From contig JAPJBO010000077.1 of the NCBI GenBank assembly GCA_030068145.1, forward strand, positions 186,001-250,000: a stretch of 64,000 nt of DNA, written 5' to 3'. Positions within the stretch are counted from its first letter, which is position 1. Every line of letters begins with the position of its first letter. Position numbers and translations under genes: made by a program. The DNA comes from Diplonema papillatum. Its lineage: Eukaryota > Euglenozoa > Diplonemea > Diplonemida > Diplonemidae. Below, in pieces: positions 55,401-62,758 of the stretch. Under the pieces are notes generated by a model. The model did no database searches, was not told the DNA's origin, and saw only the letters and a program-made list of their open reading frames with translations.

Positions 55401-55943
55401 CGGAACGTATACACTTACCACTCGCAATGTCTCGCCAGCCACCTGCAGATCCGCGCTGCACGCCCCGTACCCCGAATAGCACTGTGATAGCGTAATCAGG
55501 GATTGCTTCTTTATCAGTATCGCCGTTCGGGCCAGGGGGCGCCCGTTCGCGTAGGGGCACGTACCCACTACGACGACACTCCATCCAGCACGCTTCGCGT
55601 ATTCGCGGAAATTTGTGGGCTCACGACCAATCTCGTTCACCGCCAGGATATCGCCGGCGGGTAGGCGAGCGAAAAATCTCTCAAGACACATCTTCGAGGA
55701 GGCATTGCACGACAGTAGGACTAGGCTTCTTTCGGAAGGGAGAAAAAGGCGGACGTTTGTGGACGGTATGATCAGAGGAGGCCGTGGACGTAAGGGACCG
55801 GTTGTTTCGGTTGGTTGTTGTGACAGGGAGGGATTGACTGATGGGCTGGGTGATATTTCGAGGGAGGAATTGACTGATAAGGTTGACCTGACGTTGTTGG
55901 GGTTGTTTGTTTCCGTCTTATAGACCGTGGCTAATAGGAGCCC
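52431..55943 (-). CDS. LINE ORF2: endonuclease, reverse transcriptase, RNase H
   Basis: Domains in order. First an APE-like endonuclease (LLSCNASSK, DILAVNEIG, VSVYVPCHK, VAVVGDFNP, GGSDHAVLIL). Then reverse transcriptase with catalytic aspartates in LLLLVDVLAAFDTI and AYVDDLVA, plus KRGVLQGSPLSVLLYILY. Then RNase H (VVATDGGFLEDES, TETELAAIYLL, WYSDSEAAIL, KGHADNAFINRADEAA). The C-terminus has CIRCAEMATAQHVL. This layout fits I/ingi/L1Tc-like LINEs. The first in-frame ATG (55691) falls after the first endonuclease motif. The frame stays open without ATG back through the intergenic spacer and overlaps the end of ORF1 in the -1 frame. Translation may thus need frameshifting or reinitiation. Confidence 0.93.
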   Translation of the reverse strand, partial: GLLLATVYKTETNNPNNVRSTLSVNSSLEISPSPSVNPSLSQQPTETTGPLRPRPPLIIPSTNVRLFLPSERSLVLLSCNASSKMCLERFFARLPAGDILAVNEIGREPTNFREYAKRAGWSVVVVGTCPYANGRPLARTAILIKKQSLITLSQCYSGYGACSADLQVAGETLRVVSVYVPCHKRDALTDRLGDWIASRARDCVTDVAVVGDFNPRTTPQVEIRVRRENLQELVRSQTTFARSNAASSLDRAFVPRSSRWSLDRIRFTGGSDHAVLILRFDKFLKKPPAMIYPSKRQVLDQTAFSDLLNTLDETGASPPPRPRSTKVARLQDALYRRILLRSAAGPEQKKLLNAEIRSVRKKLDVVAMKQRPPNLTTPYQPPLLENPDAFTAFLRNKYKSDTPSPPIIIPPDTEAVALTTEDLRTAIEAIRPTARTADFSPKFLRVMSEEAVQSTTDELNRWVREGVPARQRLSWIFLFWKGKALRRSEPRGYRPIAIMPLFAKLLHSTLYQKMKPLVQSVVLRYKFQFGCGSRSGAAQVVLYAKEWLESGSGTEPDDEHLLLLVDVLAAFDTIPHEKLVRTVERLLGPEWARTIARVIEDQEVSIVHYDGFTPPVGMKRGVLQGSPLSVLLYILYTCEPPPEDETRAYVDDLVARTTRSRLQGTYRALKKWATSKDLELAEEKTVVLARSSFAWSSDPIRETTNRARLLGVCIHAGGRLSGCDNDAKCMERLARLVDFTNSHVHRSTRRKCAFFSSHVLPIVSMHCLSSCFDPRAPKLVAAHASLFPKHRHSRGIKDFAWCKDGFACQNVETYAALQRTRAVLAHRPDEAKSALPVEGFRRRPPHPTVEGEDVLERLDALLGTDEFSEPREMVVATDGGFLEDESRGSAGVSIGTTSFGCMVRGTVTSSTETELAAIYLLATTLRRREVAPDRVTWYSDSEAAILRVRRGEPGDPVANAVGEYAQCLRWSKGHADNAFINRADEAATQALRDRGPGLSMELLHLLNGVKSVCCLVAEEFPMLESPIRFVRRVWRHRRTKTAMRSIRELASAKTTKGSTLGSLETIPGAADLLQSIVRRAVMPRGTKVNCIRCAEMATAQHVLLADDATHNDVSDIMEAYPQDRPHLRRLLEDFATRRRPTIRHVARRVKALCDDPLAARWSSLVLRYLD

Positions 55944-57151
55944 ATCGGGTCGTCCCCGGGGCGCGGGTTTTCAAGCGGTGACGTCCCCCCGCCGCCTTCT
56001 CCAACCCGCTCCCCAGGCTTGCTCTTTGCCGGTGGCGACACCGACATCTCGCCCTCTCGTTCTAGACCCCTCTTCGCTCCAACTGCGTCCTCTTTCTCCG
56101 CCCTTGCCTTTGCGCCTGTCTTCTCCTTCTCCCCTTTTCCCTTCTTGCCGGCTCCTCGCCCTTTCGGCGCGCCTCCCTTCCCTTTTTCGGTTACCTGCAC
56201 TCCCTGTGGCCTGCATTCCTGGTCATTTCCGCTCTTCGACCGTTCGTCCGCTGCCTCGTCATCGGATGCGCTCGTCTCTCCGCGACTCGCTGCTCGGGCG
56301 TACGTTCTGGGGGTCCGCGGGGCGCCCGTCTCTCCCTCCACCAAAACGCCCAGTTCCCCGAAGCGTAGCTCCCTGGCTCCAATCTTGATCTGCAGACTCT
56401 GCAGTAGGGCCTCCTCTTCCTCCTCCAGCCCTTTCACCGCAAAGGTCGTCGTTGCCCGCGTTAGACCGTACGCCGGAATCAGTTCGAATCCGCTTGTCAC
56501 CCCAGCGTGGTTCAGGGCTAACTGGACTTCGTAGTCTGCCAGCGTCCTACTGAGTCCCACCACCCCGAATTCTCCCTTAAGCCTCTCTCTGTACGCCTCC
56601 TTGTCCCTCGCCGCCTGCTCTTTCGATTTAACGAAAACCCCATCCCGCTTTACCGCCATCCCTGCCGCGTCCAAACGCTCTGCGAAGGCGCTAATCTTCC
56701 CCTCTGACTCCCTGTCCGCGAATACTCGATACCCGGTGGCCGAGTGGCGCATAATCGCTGCCCGCATGCCTACCTTCTCCATGGCCTCGATGATGTCCTT
56801 GGGGGGGTTCGAAAACGGGTCCTCTCGCGCGGTTCGTCTCTGAAAAGCCTCCAATTCGATGCCGGGAGGGGGCGTGATGATCCATGCCGCGGGGTTGATT
56901 GAGAAACGATGTTCAGCGGCCACTCTCGCAAGCAGGTCCAGGTCGCACCCGTCCTCCATCTCCAGCAGCTTGACCACGTTTCCTTTGTAGTATCCACCGG
57001 CGCTACGCACCTTCGACACTCCGGCCACCCTTCCAATGCTCTCCATGACCTTCCCAACATCCCCCACCTCGCCGCATAGTGAATACACCTTCGCCAACGC
57101 CTCATGCAGCTCGTCGTCTCCTATCAGCAGTACCTCCCCGTCGCTCGGCAT
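55931..57151 (-). CDS. LINE ORF1 protein
   Basis: The ATG at 57151 (MPSDGEVLLIGDDELHEALA) follows the A tract and leader. The frame runs 406 codons to TAG at 55931. The body is mixed alpha/beta with two repeats of a pattern like GYRVFADRESEGKISAFAER and GVFVKSKEQAARDKEAYRER, which could be an RNA-binding fold. No CCHC knuckle is visible. The C-terminal 120 residues are Lys/Arg/Gly-rich and low complexity (EKGKGGAPKGRGAGKKGKGE), suited to nucleic-acid binding. The role in RNP formation is inferred from position. An upstream TTG in the SL-derived leader is not a likely start. Confidence 0.8.
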   Translation of the reverse strand: MPSDGEVLLIGDDELHEALAKVYSLCGEVGDVGKVMESIGRVAGVSKVRSAGGYYKGNVVKLLEMEDGCDLDLLARVAAEHRFSINPAAWIITPPPGIELEAFQRRTAREDPFSNPPKDIIEAMEKVGMRAAIMRHSATGYRVFADRESEGKISAFAERLDAAGMAVKRDGVFVKSKEQAARDKEAYRERLKGEFGVVGLSRTLADYEVQLALNHAGVTSGFELIPAYGLTRATTTFAVKGLEEEEEALLQSLQIKIGARELRFGELGVLVEGETGAPRTPRTYARAASRGETSASDDEAADERSKSGNDQECRPQGVQVTEKGKGGAPKGRGAGKKGKGEKEKTGAKARAEKEDAVGAKRGLEREGEMSVSPPAKSKPGERVGEGGGGTSPLENPRPGDDPMGSY

Positions 57152-57541
57152 GTTCTTGTCGGAGTTTTTTTTTTTTTTTTTTTTTGGCAATAAAGTACGG
57201 CGGAAGTTGTTTGGGTTAGCGTTCTTTTTTTTTATTTTTCTTTGAAGAGTGAAAGTTAGCTTCGTTTGGTGACGCGGCGGCTTGGCGCACGTGTTAACCT
57301 TATGTCTTTTTGTGTGGGGCTGGGGGATGTGTGTACGAAGATCTTTCGCTGTTGTTGCTTTGGTTCTGGGTTTCCTTTTCCGGTTTGAGAGGTGGAGGGG
57401 GGGGTGTTCTCCTGCGTGTGTGAATTCGTGTTTCGCGGCAGTCGTGGTGTCTTCGTGCAGGAATCGCTGGGTTCACTTGCAGCCGGATGCGTGATCCTCT
57501 TGGCCGTCTGCCCTGTTGCTGCCATCTGCACCGCGGTTTCT

Positions 57542-57688
57542 GCTGGAGTCAAGGTTGGAGGCTAGAGCTGGAGCTACGAAGTGGGTGTCACGCGCGCTTT
57601 TCGGGTGTACATTTACACCCGTTTTTTCGGGTGTGACGCCTGTTCGGGGTACACCTCTTTAACTCCAGCTCCTGAGGCTGGAGCTCCA
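57542..57688. mobile_element. MITE-like palindromic element, copy 2
   Basis: GCTGGAGTCAAGG... to ...TTTAACTCCAGC, with GGGTGTCAC, CGCTTTTCGGGTGTACATTT and ACCCGTTTTTTCGGGTGTGA modules inside. It is the partner of the copy at 1431-1572. Confidence 0.6.
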
Positions 57689-57699
57689 CCGTGCAGGGA

Positions 57700-58560
57700 C
57701 GCATGCGATGCTTCTGAGCCTGGACGCGTATTCGACCTTTGCATTCTTCTCCACCCTCGGTAGACGTTCGAGGCGTTTGAGTGAGTCACGTCATCATAGC
57801 CGGAAGAATATGGCGGGAATGGCCTCGAAAAGAGATCCGAACTTTTATGTGCCTGGTCTTCGCTGACCACCTGGCGTGGGATTAGAACGGCTCTGGATGG
57901 CTTGACTTCTTCGGTGGACGCGCTTCACGTGGCAATTGATCATGATCAGAGGGTCCCACTCGGGCGCGCTAAGCATCCTCCGGCATTGTTTATGGCTGAA
58001 AAGAAAACGTTAAGAGCAACGGGGGAGAGAAAAAAAAAAAAAGCTTCACACGTTGAGACATCCTTTTGAAACAACGGTCTCGCATCGTGGAACTCGCACA
58101 AAATCTTGCGTGCCTGTAATTCTGCAGGTTGTGAGGACGCGTAGCGTGACAAAAAAGCATTCTGTTTCCAAACCGCAGGAACAGCGCAGCAGACGTTGTG
58201 GAGTACTTTTTCAAAGAGCACGAGCGCTCAAAGGGTGTTTTCCCATAGCGGACAACAAAGAGTTCGGCCGCAACAAGGCACCATGTCCCGGTGCACGGGA
58301 AAACAGACGAGGCTCCGGCTCTCGGAAGTTGATGGAAACGGTGGGACTGGCAAAAAAGAGGAAGGAGAGACGGCGTCCCCGGCCTTCCGTGGGGGTTTTC
58401 TTTCTTTCTTTTTTGATTCTCTCTCGTTTTTCGTTTTTTTCTTCTTCTTTCCTGTCGGCATCCGCCTTTTGGCCGCCTGGGGGGGCGCGACTAGTGGGGG
58501 CATTCACCCTCTTCTCAGAATAGTCTTCATGGATGTTCGTTTTGTGTTACCGATCGATCC
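57700..58560. other. No gene recognised; S4 remnant
   Basis: A diverged piece of repeat S4 (TTGATCATGATCAGAGGGTC) lies at 57935. Open frames here mostly run into the reverse strand of the next gene. Confidence 0.4.
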
Positions 58561-58635
58561 CAAGGGACGATCTTGTTTTTTTTTTTTTTTTTTGTTCTTT
58601 TTTTATAATCGTCCGCGGTTTCCGTGGGTAAACGA

Positions 58636-59415
58636 TCAGTCGATCGGCTTCAGAGAGCCGCAGTCCCTGCACGCGGAGCGAGAAGCGAACTGGAGCCCGT
58701 GCCCCCGCGGGCACATCCAATCGCCCTCTTGCATGTTCTGGGCTTCGGAGCCAGGCGGCTTCGGTTCTCCGCAGTTTCTGCACTGGGTCCGGCTGGCGAA
58801 CTGCAACCCGTGGCCGTTGGGGCACATCCAGTCGCCCGGCTTCTCGGTGCCGCCGCCGCCGCCGAAGGCGCCGCCGAAGCCGCCGGCAACGCCGGCATCG
58901 GCGGGCTTCGGCTCGCCGCACTCCGGGTTCCGGCAGTGCGTTCTGCTCGCGAACTGCAGCCCGTGGCCCTTCGGGCACATCCAGTCGCCCGGCTTCCCGT
59001 TTCCGCCGCCCCCGGACCCCCACGCGCCGCCGCCGCCGCCGCCGCCGCCGAACCCGCCGCCGGCGCTCGCGGCGTCGGCGGGCTTCGGCTCGCCGCAGTT
59101 CCGGCACTCGGTCCTGCTCGCGAACTGCAGCCCGTGCCCGTTGGGGCACATCCAGTCCCCCGGCTTCCCGCCCTTGCCGCCGCCGAACCCGCCGCCGCCC
59201 TTCCCGAAGCCGCCGCCGCCCTTCCCGAAGCCGCCGCCGAAGCCGCCGCCGCCCTTTCCGAAGCCGCCGCCGCCTCCGCCAAAACCACCGGGACCCCCGG
59301 CGAACGCGTCGGCGGCGTCCGCCGGCTTCAGCTCGCCGCAGTTCCTGCACTGCGTCCTGCTCGCGAACTGCAAGCCGTGCCCGTTCGGGCAGTGCCAGTC
59401 GCCAGGGCGGCTCAT
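58636..59415 (-). CDS. Glycine-rich protein with five RanBP2-type zinc fingers
   Basis: A complete intronless frame of 259 codons runs from ATG at 59415. Five modules of the form GDWxCPxGHGLQFASRxxCRxCG (about residues 5, 85, 142, 197 and 232) are separated by Gly-rich linkers (GGGFGKGGGGFGGGFGKGG). RanBP2 fingers bind zinc through four cysteines; those with GDW and FASR features usually bind single-stranded RNA. Here the second ligand position is histidine in all five. The third finger has four residues between its last two cysteines. A role in RNA binding is likely but not proven. Upstream CACGTCCACAG could be a trans-splice acceptor. An A-rich stretch with a run of 18 A lies 40-70 bases after the stop, so a retrogene origin is possible. 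Confidence 0.9.
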   Translation of the reverse strand: MSRPGDWHCPNGHGLQFASRTQCRNCGELKPADAADAFAGGPGGFGGGGGGFGKGGGGFGGGFGKGGGGFGKGGGGFGGGKGGKPGDWMCPNGHGLQFASRTECRNCGEPKPADAASAGGGFGGGGGGGGAWGSGGGGNGKPGDWMCPKGHGLQFASRTHCRNPECGEPKPADAGVAGGFGGAFGGGGGTEKPGDWMCPNGHGLQFASRTQCRNCGEPKPPGSEAQNMQEGDWMCPRGHGLQFASRSACRDCGSLKPID

Positions 59416-59499
59416 CCTTTCCCCAGGTGTTGTCGGTCGCTGTGGACGTGAGAACAGCTGTTTTTTTTTTTTTTTTTTTTTTTTTCCTTTTGTTTGCGC

Positions 59500-60370
59500 C
59501 TTTTTTTTTGTGTTCCTTCTACGATTTTTGTCGTATATAGTGCGGTGGTCACGTTCGTTAGCTGGCTGCTAGAGCTATGAGGCAGTGGCCGTTGCGAACA
59601 AGGGCGGTCTGTGGGGCAGCGACGGAAGCGGCGGGTGCGCAACCGGTAACCGCTAGGCTAACACGGAGGCGAGCAAGCGTGCGTTTGCTGGCCGGCCGCA
59701 CCATTCACATCACGCATCTCTTGGTTTGTCCCAACGGCTCGTATCCAAATCTACCTCGCACTCGAACGAAGAGTGGGGGGCAGCACTAGCCTCGTCGCTG
59801 CTCTTCCGTCGCAATGCCAGGGACGCATAAGCGCTGCCGGAAATAGTCAGTTGTCAGCCTATACCACCCACCACTCATCGGTTCCGGGGACTTTTAACCC
59901 TCTTTTCAAATTTCTGTGCATCTTCCCATCACGGTACTTGTTCGCTATTGGCCTCCGCAAGATATTTAGCCTTTAGCAGAGGGATACCTGCCGCTTAGCT
60001 CAGCATTCCCAAACTGAGCGACTCGTGCTGACCGAGAAATTAACCAACATGGCTCGTCGAAGAAATTCGCCAGTCCCGAAAAAGCGACAGAGCCGTCATT
60101 TCTCCTTTTCCCTGCAGATCAGGACGAACCTCTTTCACGTTCCCGTGCCTTTCGTGTGGTGAAAGAACGGGTCTCTCGGACGGCGATGGGAACGCAGCTA
60201 GGCATCTGCCCCGCTCAAGCGGGGCTCCATCTGGAAAGAGACAAGGCTACCGAGCCGAATCCAGGCCAGCGGCTTCCCCGGCCCGTCGACTTCTCAACGC
60301 GTAGTAAGGCAGCTAACGCCGAGTAAGTGGGGATACCACGGCAACCGCCTCTTTCAGCCGGAGGATGTTG
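59500..60370. other. No protein gene; unassigned GC-balanced block
   Basis: Between about 59960 and 60360 the sequence has short self-complementary blocks such as CCCCGCTCAAGCGGGG, CGAAGAAATTCG and TGGGAACG. It resembles structured RNA or rDNA more than coding DNA. I could not match it to a known rRNA region. Confidence 0.3.
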
Positions 60371-60372
60371 AA

Positions 60373-60590
60373 AATACTCGAGGGGCTGTCTTGTGCTTAC
60401 TTCGAAGGAGGCTAGAGGGGGGGTAACACTACAACTACAAAATGGGTCTTTTTTGTTGAACGCGTAGGCCCGCCACTATACCCAGATTCACCTGTGTTTC
60501 GTGGGGGGCTACAGCACATTTACCTCCTTTGATCTTTTGCAGCTGGCAGCCTCCTCAAATATTTCCTACAAAGCAGGTGCTTATACAAGA
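60373..60590 (+). repeat. SINE-like repeat S1
   Basis: A full unit from AATACTCGAGGGGCTGTC to GCAGGTGCTTATACAAGAG, with small differences from the other copies. Confidence 0.75.
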
Positions 60591-60731
60591 GAGTTGAAGT
60601 ATGGCTAAAGATAAAGTGGTGTCACCTGAGGGGGTAATCTCAGGGCCGCCCACGTGATAAGCCGTTAAGCATTGAGTTCTTTTAAGTACATGAACCACAT
60701 GGATTAGCATGCACTGTGTCGCCGCTTAAGG

Positions 60732-61490
60732 TTACTTTATGACGTCGTCACCTGTCATTGCGTCGTCAAGGTCGAGTACTTGTGGCGCCAGGGGCGCTGG
60801 GCTTTCTTGCGGTTCTGGAGATTGCGTGGGGGGGCACAGGTGCGGACAGGCTTGCACGTTTTTCACTCTCGAGGGCACTGGAGTGCTTGGGGACGTCGGA
60901 CGTTTCTGGTAGCCGCTTGCTTTAAGGGCCTTCCTCTTTTTTCGTTGCACCCCTGACTCGGGTGTGGTCGCCTTCGCCTTCTTCCGCTTGCGGCCGGCGA
61001 TCGGGCTCTCCTTCGGGGTGCCGAGCACCCTCTTCTTCAACGCTGGTCGTTCGCCGGTCCCTGGCGTTGGTGGCGGCCTCTTGGCCGCCCGTCCGGTCGT
61101 CGCCGTCTTCTGCTTCACCACGGCGGGCGGTGCCTGCGCCGCGCGCTTTCCCGCCGGTGTTTCTCGTTGTACGCCCACCTGGGTGGGTGAGAGGGGTCTC
61201 TTCTTCTTTTTGCTGTGTCCGGGGGTTGCCGGGGCGTTCGGTTCGTTGGGTTGGTGGTGGCCGCGGCGGCAGCACGCTGCCGGTCTCCTCTGCGCCAACG
61301 TAGGGAGCCTCCTACATTCCTGGCAGGTTCCTCTGCCATGCGTGCGGCAGGCATGATGCCCGCTGCGGCAGCACGCCGCCGCCGTCTTGCACTCGCCGCA
61401 TTTCGTCGTGCTGTGCTCAACGCACACCGCGATCGGCTGCCCATCGTCAGCGTGGTGATGGTGCCGACAGCACATCTCTACCGTGGGCAC
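60732..61490 (-). pseudogene. LINE family-2 Cys/His-rich and basic C-terminal part (copy 2)
   Basis: The frame opens just upstream with CEACRALVRRD and continues CCRHHHHADDGQP, CVEHSTTKCGECKTAAACC, RSGHHACRTHGRGTCQECRR and CCRRGHH: closely spaced Cys and His pairs that could bind several zinc ions. A long Lys/Arg/Pro tail follows, ending MTGDDVIK. The same order occurs in copies 3 and 4. It is shifted by one base relative to the upstream frame, probably by an indel at about 61520-61530. I do not know a named domain for this block. Confidence 0.75.
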
Positions 61491-61518
61491 GTCCCTTCGG
61501 ACGAGTGCACGACACGCC

Positions 61519-62736
61519 TCACACTGGTGGGGCAGGCAGGGCCCACCTCGCCGCTCTCTCGGCCGTCCAGTCCGGGTACGTCGGGCACTGCGTCCCTACA
61601 TCGCTTCCCTTCACCTGCTCTTCGAGGATCGTCCCCGTGTGTGCCTCGCGAAAGCGGGGCCTGGGCCGCACCCCCGATATCCCCGTGATGCCCATGAACG
61701 ACAGCGACGTCGTCGGGCATACTCTCTCGCCTCGCTCGCAACTCCCCAGCCCTTGCTGTGTCGCCAGCTTGTCCAACGCGCTGATCATGTAGCGCAGGAC
61801 GTTTCCTCGCTCCCTCACCCCCTTCGGTGCATTCTCGTGCAGCGGTATGCTGAGGCCTGAAAAGAGTTCAAAGTCGATGGCAAGCTCTAGCATTGACGCC
61901 TGCCCGTTCTCGGTCCACTCCATGTCTGACAGCCACGCTACCAACGCATAAAACGTCGGTAGCCCCCAGGCCTTGTTCCGCTCCCACGCCCATGCCGGGG
62001 CAATCCGCGCAAAGGGGTGGTCGAGCTTCTCGGCAGGCATCGCATCCGCTCTCGACCAGGGGGTCGTGGGGTTCCTGGCTACCCAGCCTCGTGCTTCGAG
62101 CCCTGCCCGCTCCGCAAGGATTTCAGCCATCATCTCCTGGAGCCGCCTCGAGAAGTGGGCATTCTCGGGTACTACCACTCCGTGTTCCAGCGTGCATCTG
62201 GGCCAGTCGGCGCGGTTGGCCGCCATCAGCTCGGCATGTGCCTCTCGTCGCCGTATGTGCGAGTACGCTCCGCAGTCCCAGAATACGTGTTTCTCGTCCT
62301 CGGTGTCGCCGCTTCCACAGTGCTTGCAGCTGGGCGCCTGCGGCTCAGCTCCGGCCTGTCTCATCCGCGACGTGAACTCAGCCGTGTTCACTCCTCCCGC
62401 CAACGCTACACGTATAAGCCTCGCGGTGTGCGCGGGACATTCACGCATCCTCCAGAAGGAGTTCGTCCGCTCCAAGTCGGCTCTCTGTACACCCTCAAAT
62501 CCCGGCCGCCTCGCTACCAGACGGGACCACGTCTTCGCCCTCAAATCCGCCCTCACTTCATGCCCCCTCTTCGAGGGTGTCGAGGCTATCGGGTCAAATA
62601 TTGCACCATTCTTCAGCGTGCGAGACAGGGGCCCTGGTCCCCATACGTGTCCACACTCCTCCATGCTCTTCATCGCCAGTCCAACTGGCCCCAGGGGTAG
62701 GTCCTCCTCGGCGTACCTTCCCCGGATGCTCTCCAT
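61519..62736 (-). pseudogene. LINE family-2 polyprotein fragment with RT-associated zinc motif (copy 2)
   Basis: The open frame of 405 codons contains CKHCGSGDTEDEKHVFWDC, the C-x2-C-x(8-9)-H-x4-C motif found after reverse transcriptases in LINEs (zf-RVT type). Then come ELAIDFELFSGLSIPL, MISALDKLATQQGLG and TAERAARWALP. The reverse transcriptase itself is missing because of 5' truncation. The final residues are out of frame with the next block, so this copy is inactive. Confidence 0.8.
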
Positions 62737-62758
62737 CAGAGGCAGAAGCCGTTAAGCA

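Larger units (their letters stand above)
52290..57223 (-). mobile_element. Full-length non-LTR retrotransposon (LINE family 1) with target duplication
   Basis: A perfect 26-bp direct repeat beginning CGGCGGAAGTTG and ending GGGTTAGCGTT flanks the element at 52290-52315 and 57198-57223. Between them, on the minus strand, come TACTTTATTG, CC, a run of about 23 A, a short leader, ORF1, ORF2, an 80-base 3' UTR and a poly(A) tail of about 34. The perfect duplication and intact frames suggest a recent insertion. The 5' end matches the end of a spliced leader (see findings). The target is T-rich on the plus strand. Confidence 0.95.
60659..62758 (-). mobile_element. 5'-truncated LINE, family 2, copy 2
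   Basis: TGCTTAACGGCTT (minus strand) is repeated at 62746-62758 and 60659-60671 around 2074 bp. The element carries the C-terminal part of the polyprotein and the 3' end GTACTTAAAAGAACTCA, with no poly(A). Its 5' end abuts the 3' end of copy 3, so the two form a head-to-tail array sharing one target sequence. Confidence 0.88.

Noticed and set aside
58196..59572. 458-codon plus-strand frame rich in Pro and Pro-Lys
   Set aside because: It is antisense to the Gly-rich zinc-finger gene; the proline runs are the complement of glycine codons.
59960..60360. Possible rRNA block
   Set aside because: It looks structured, but I could not align it with any conserved SSU or LSU segment, so it is not called.
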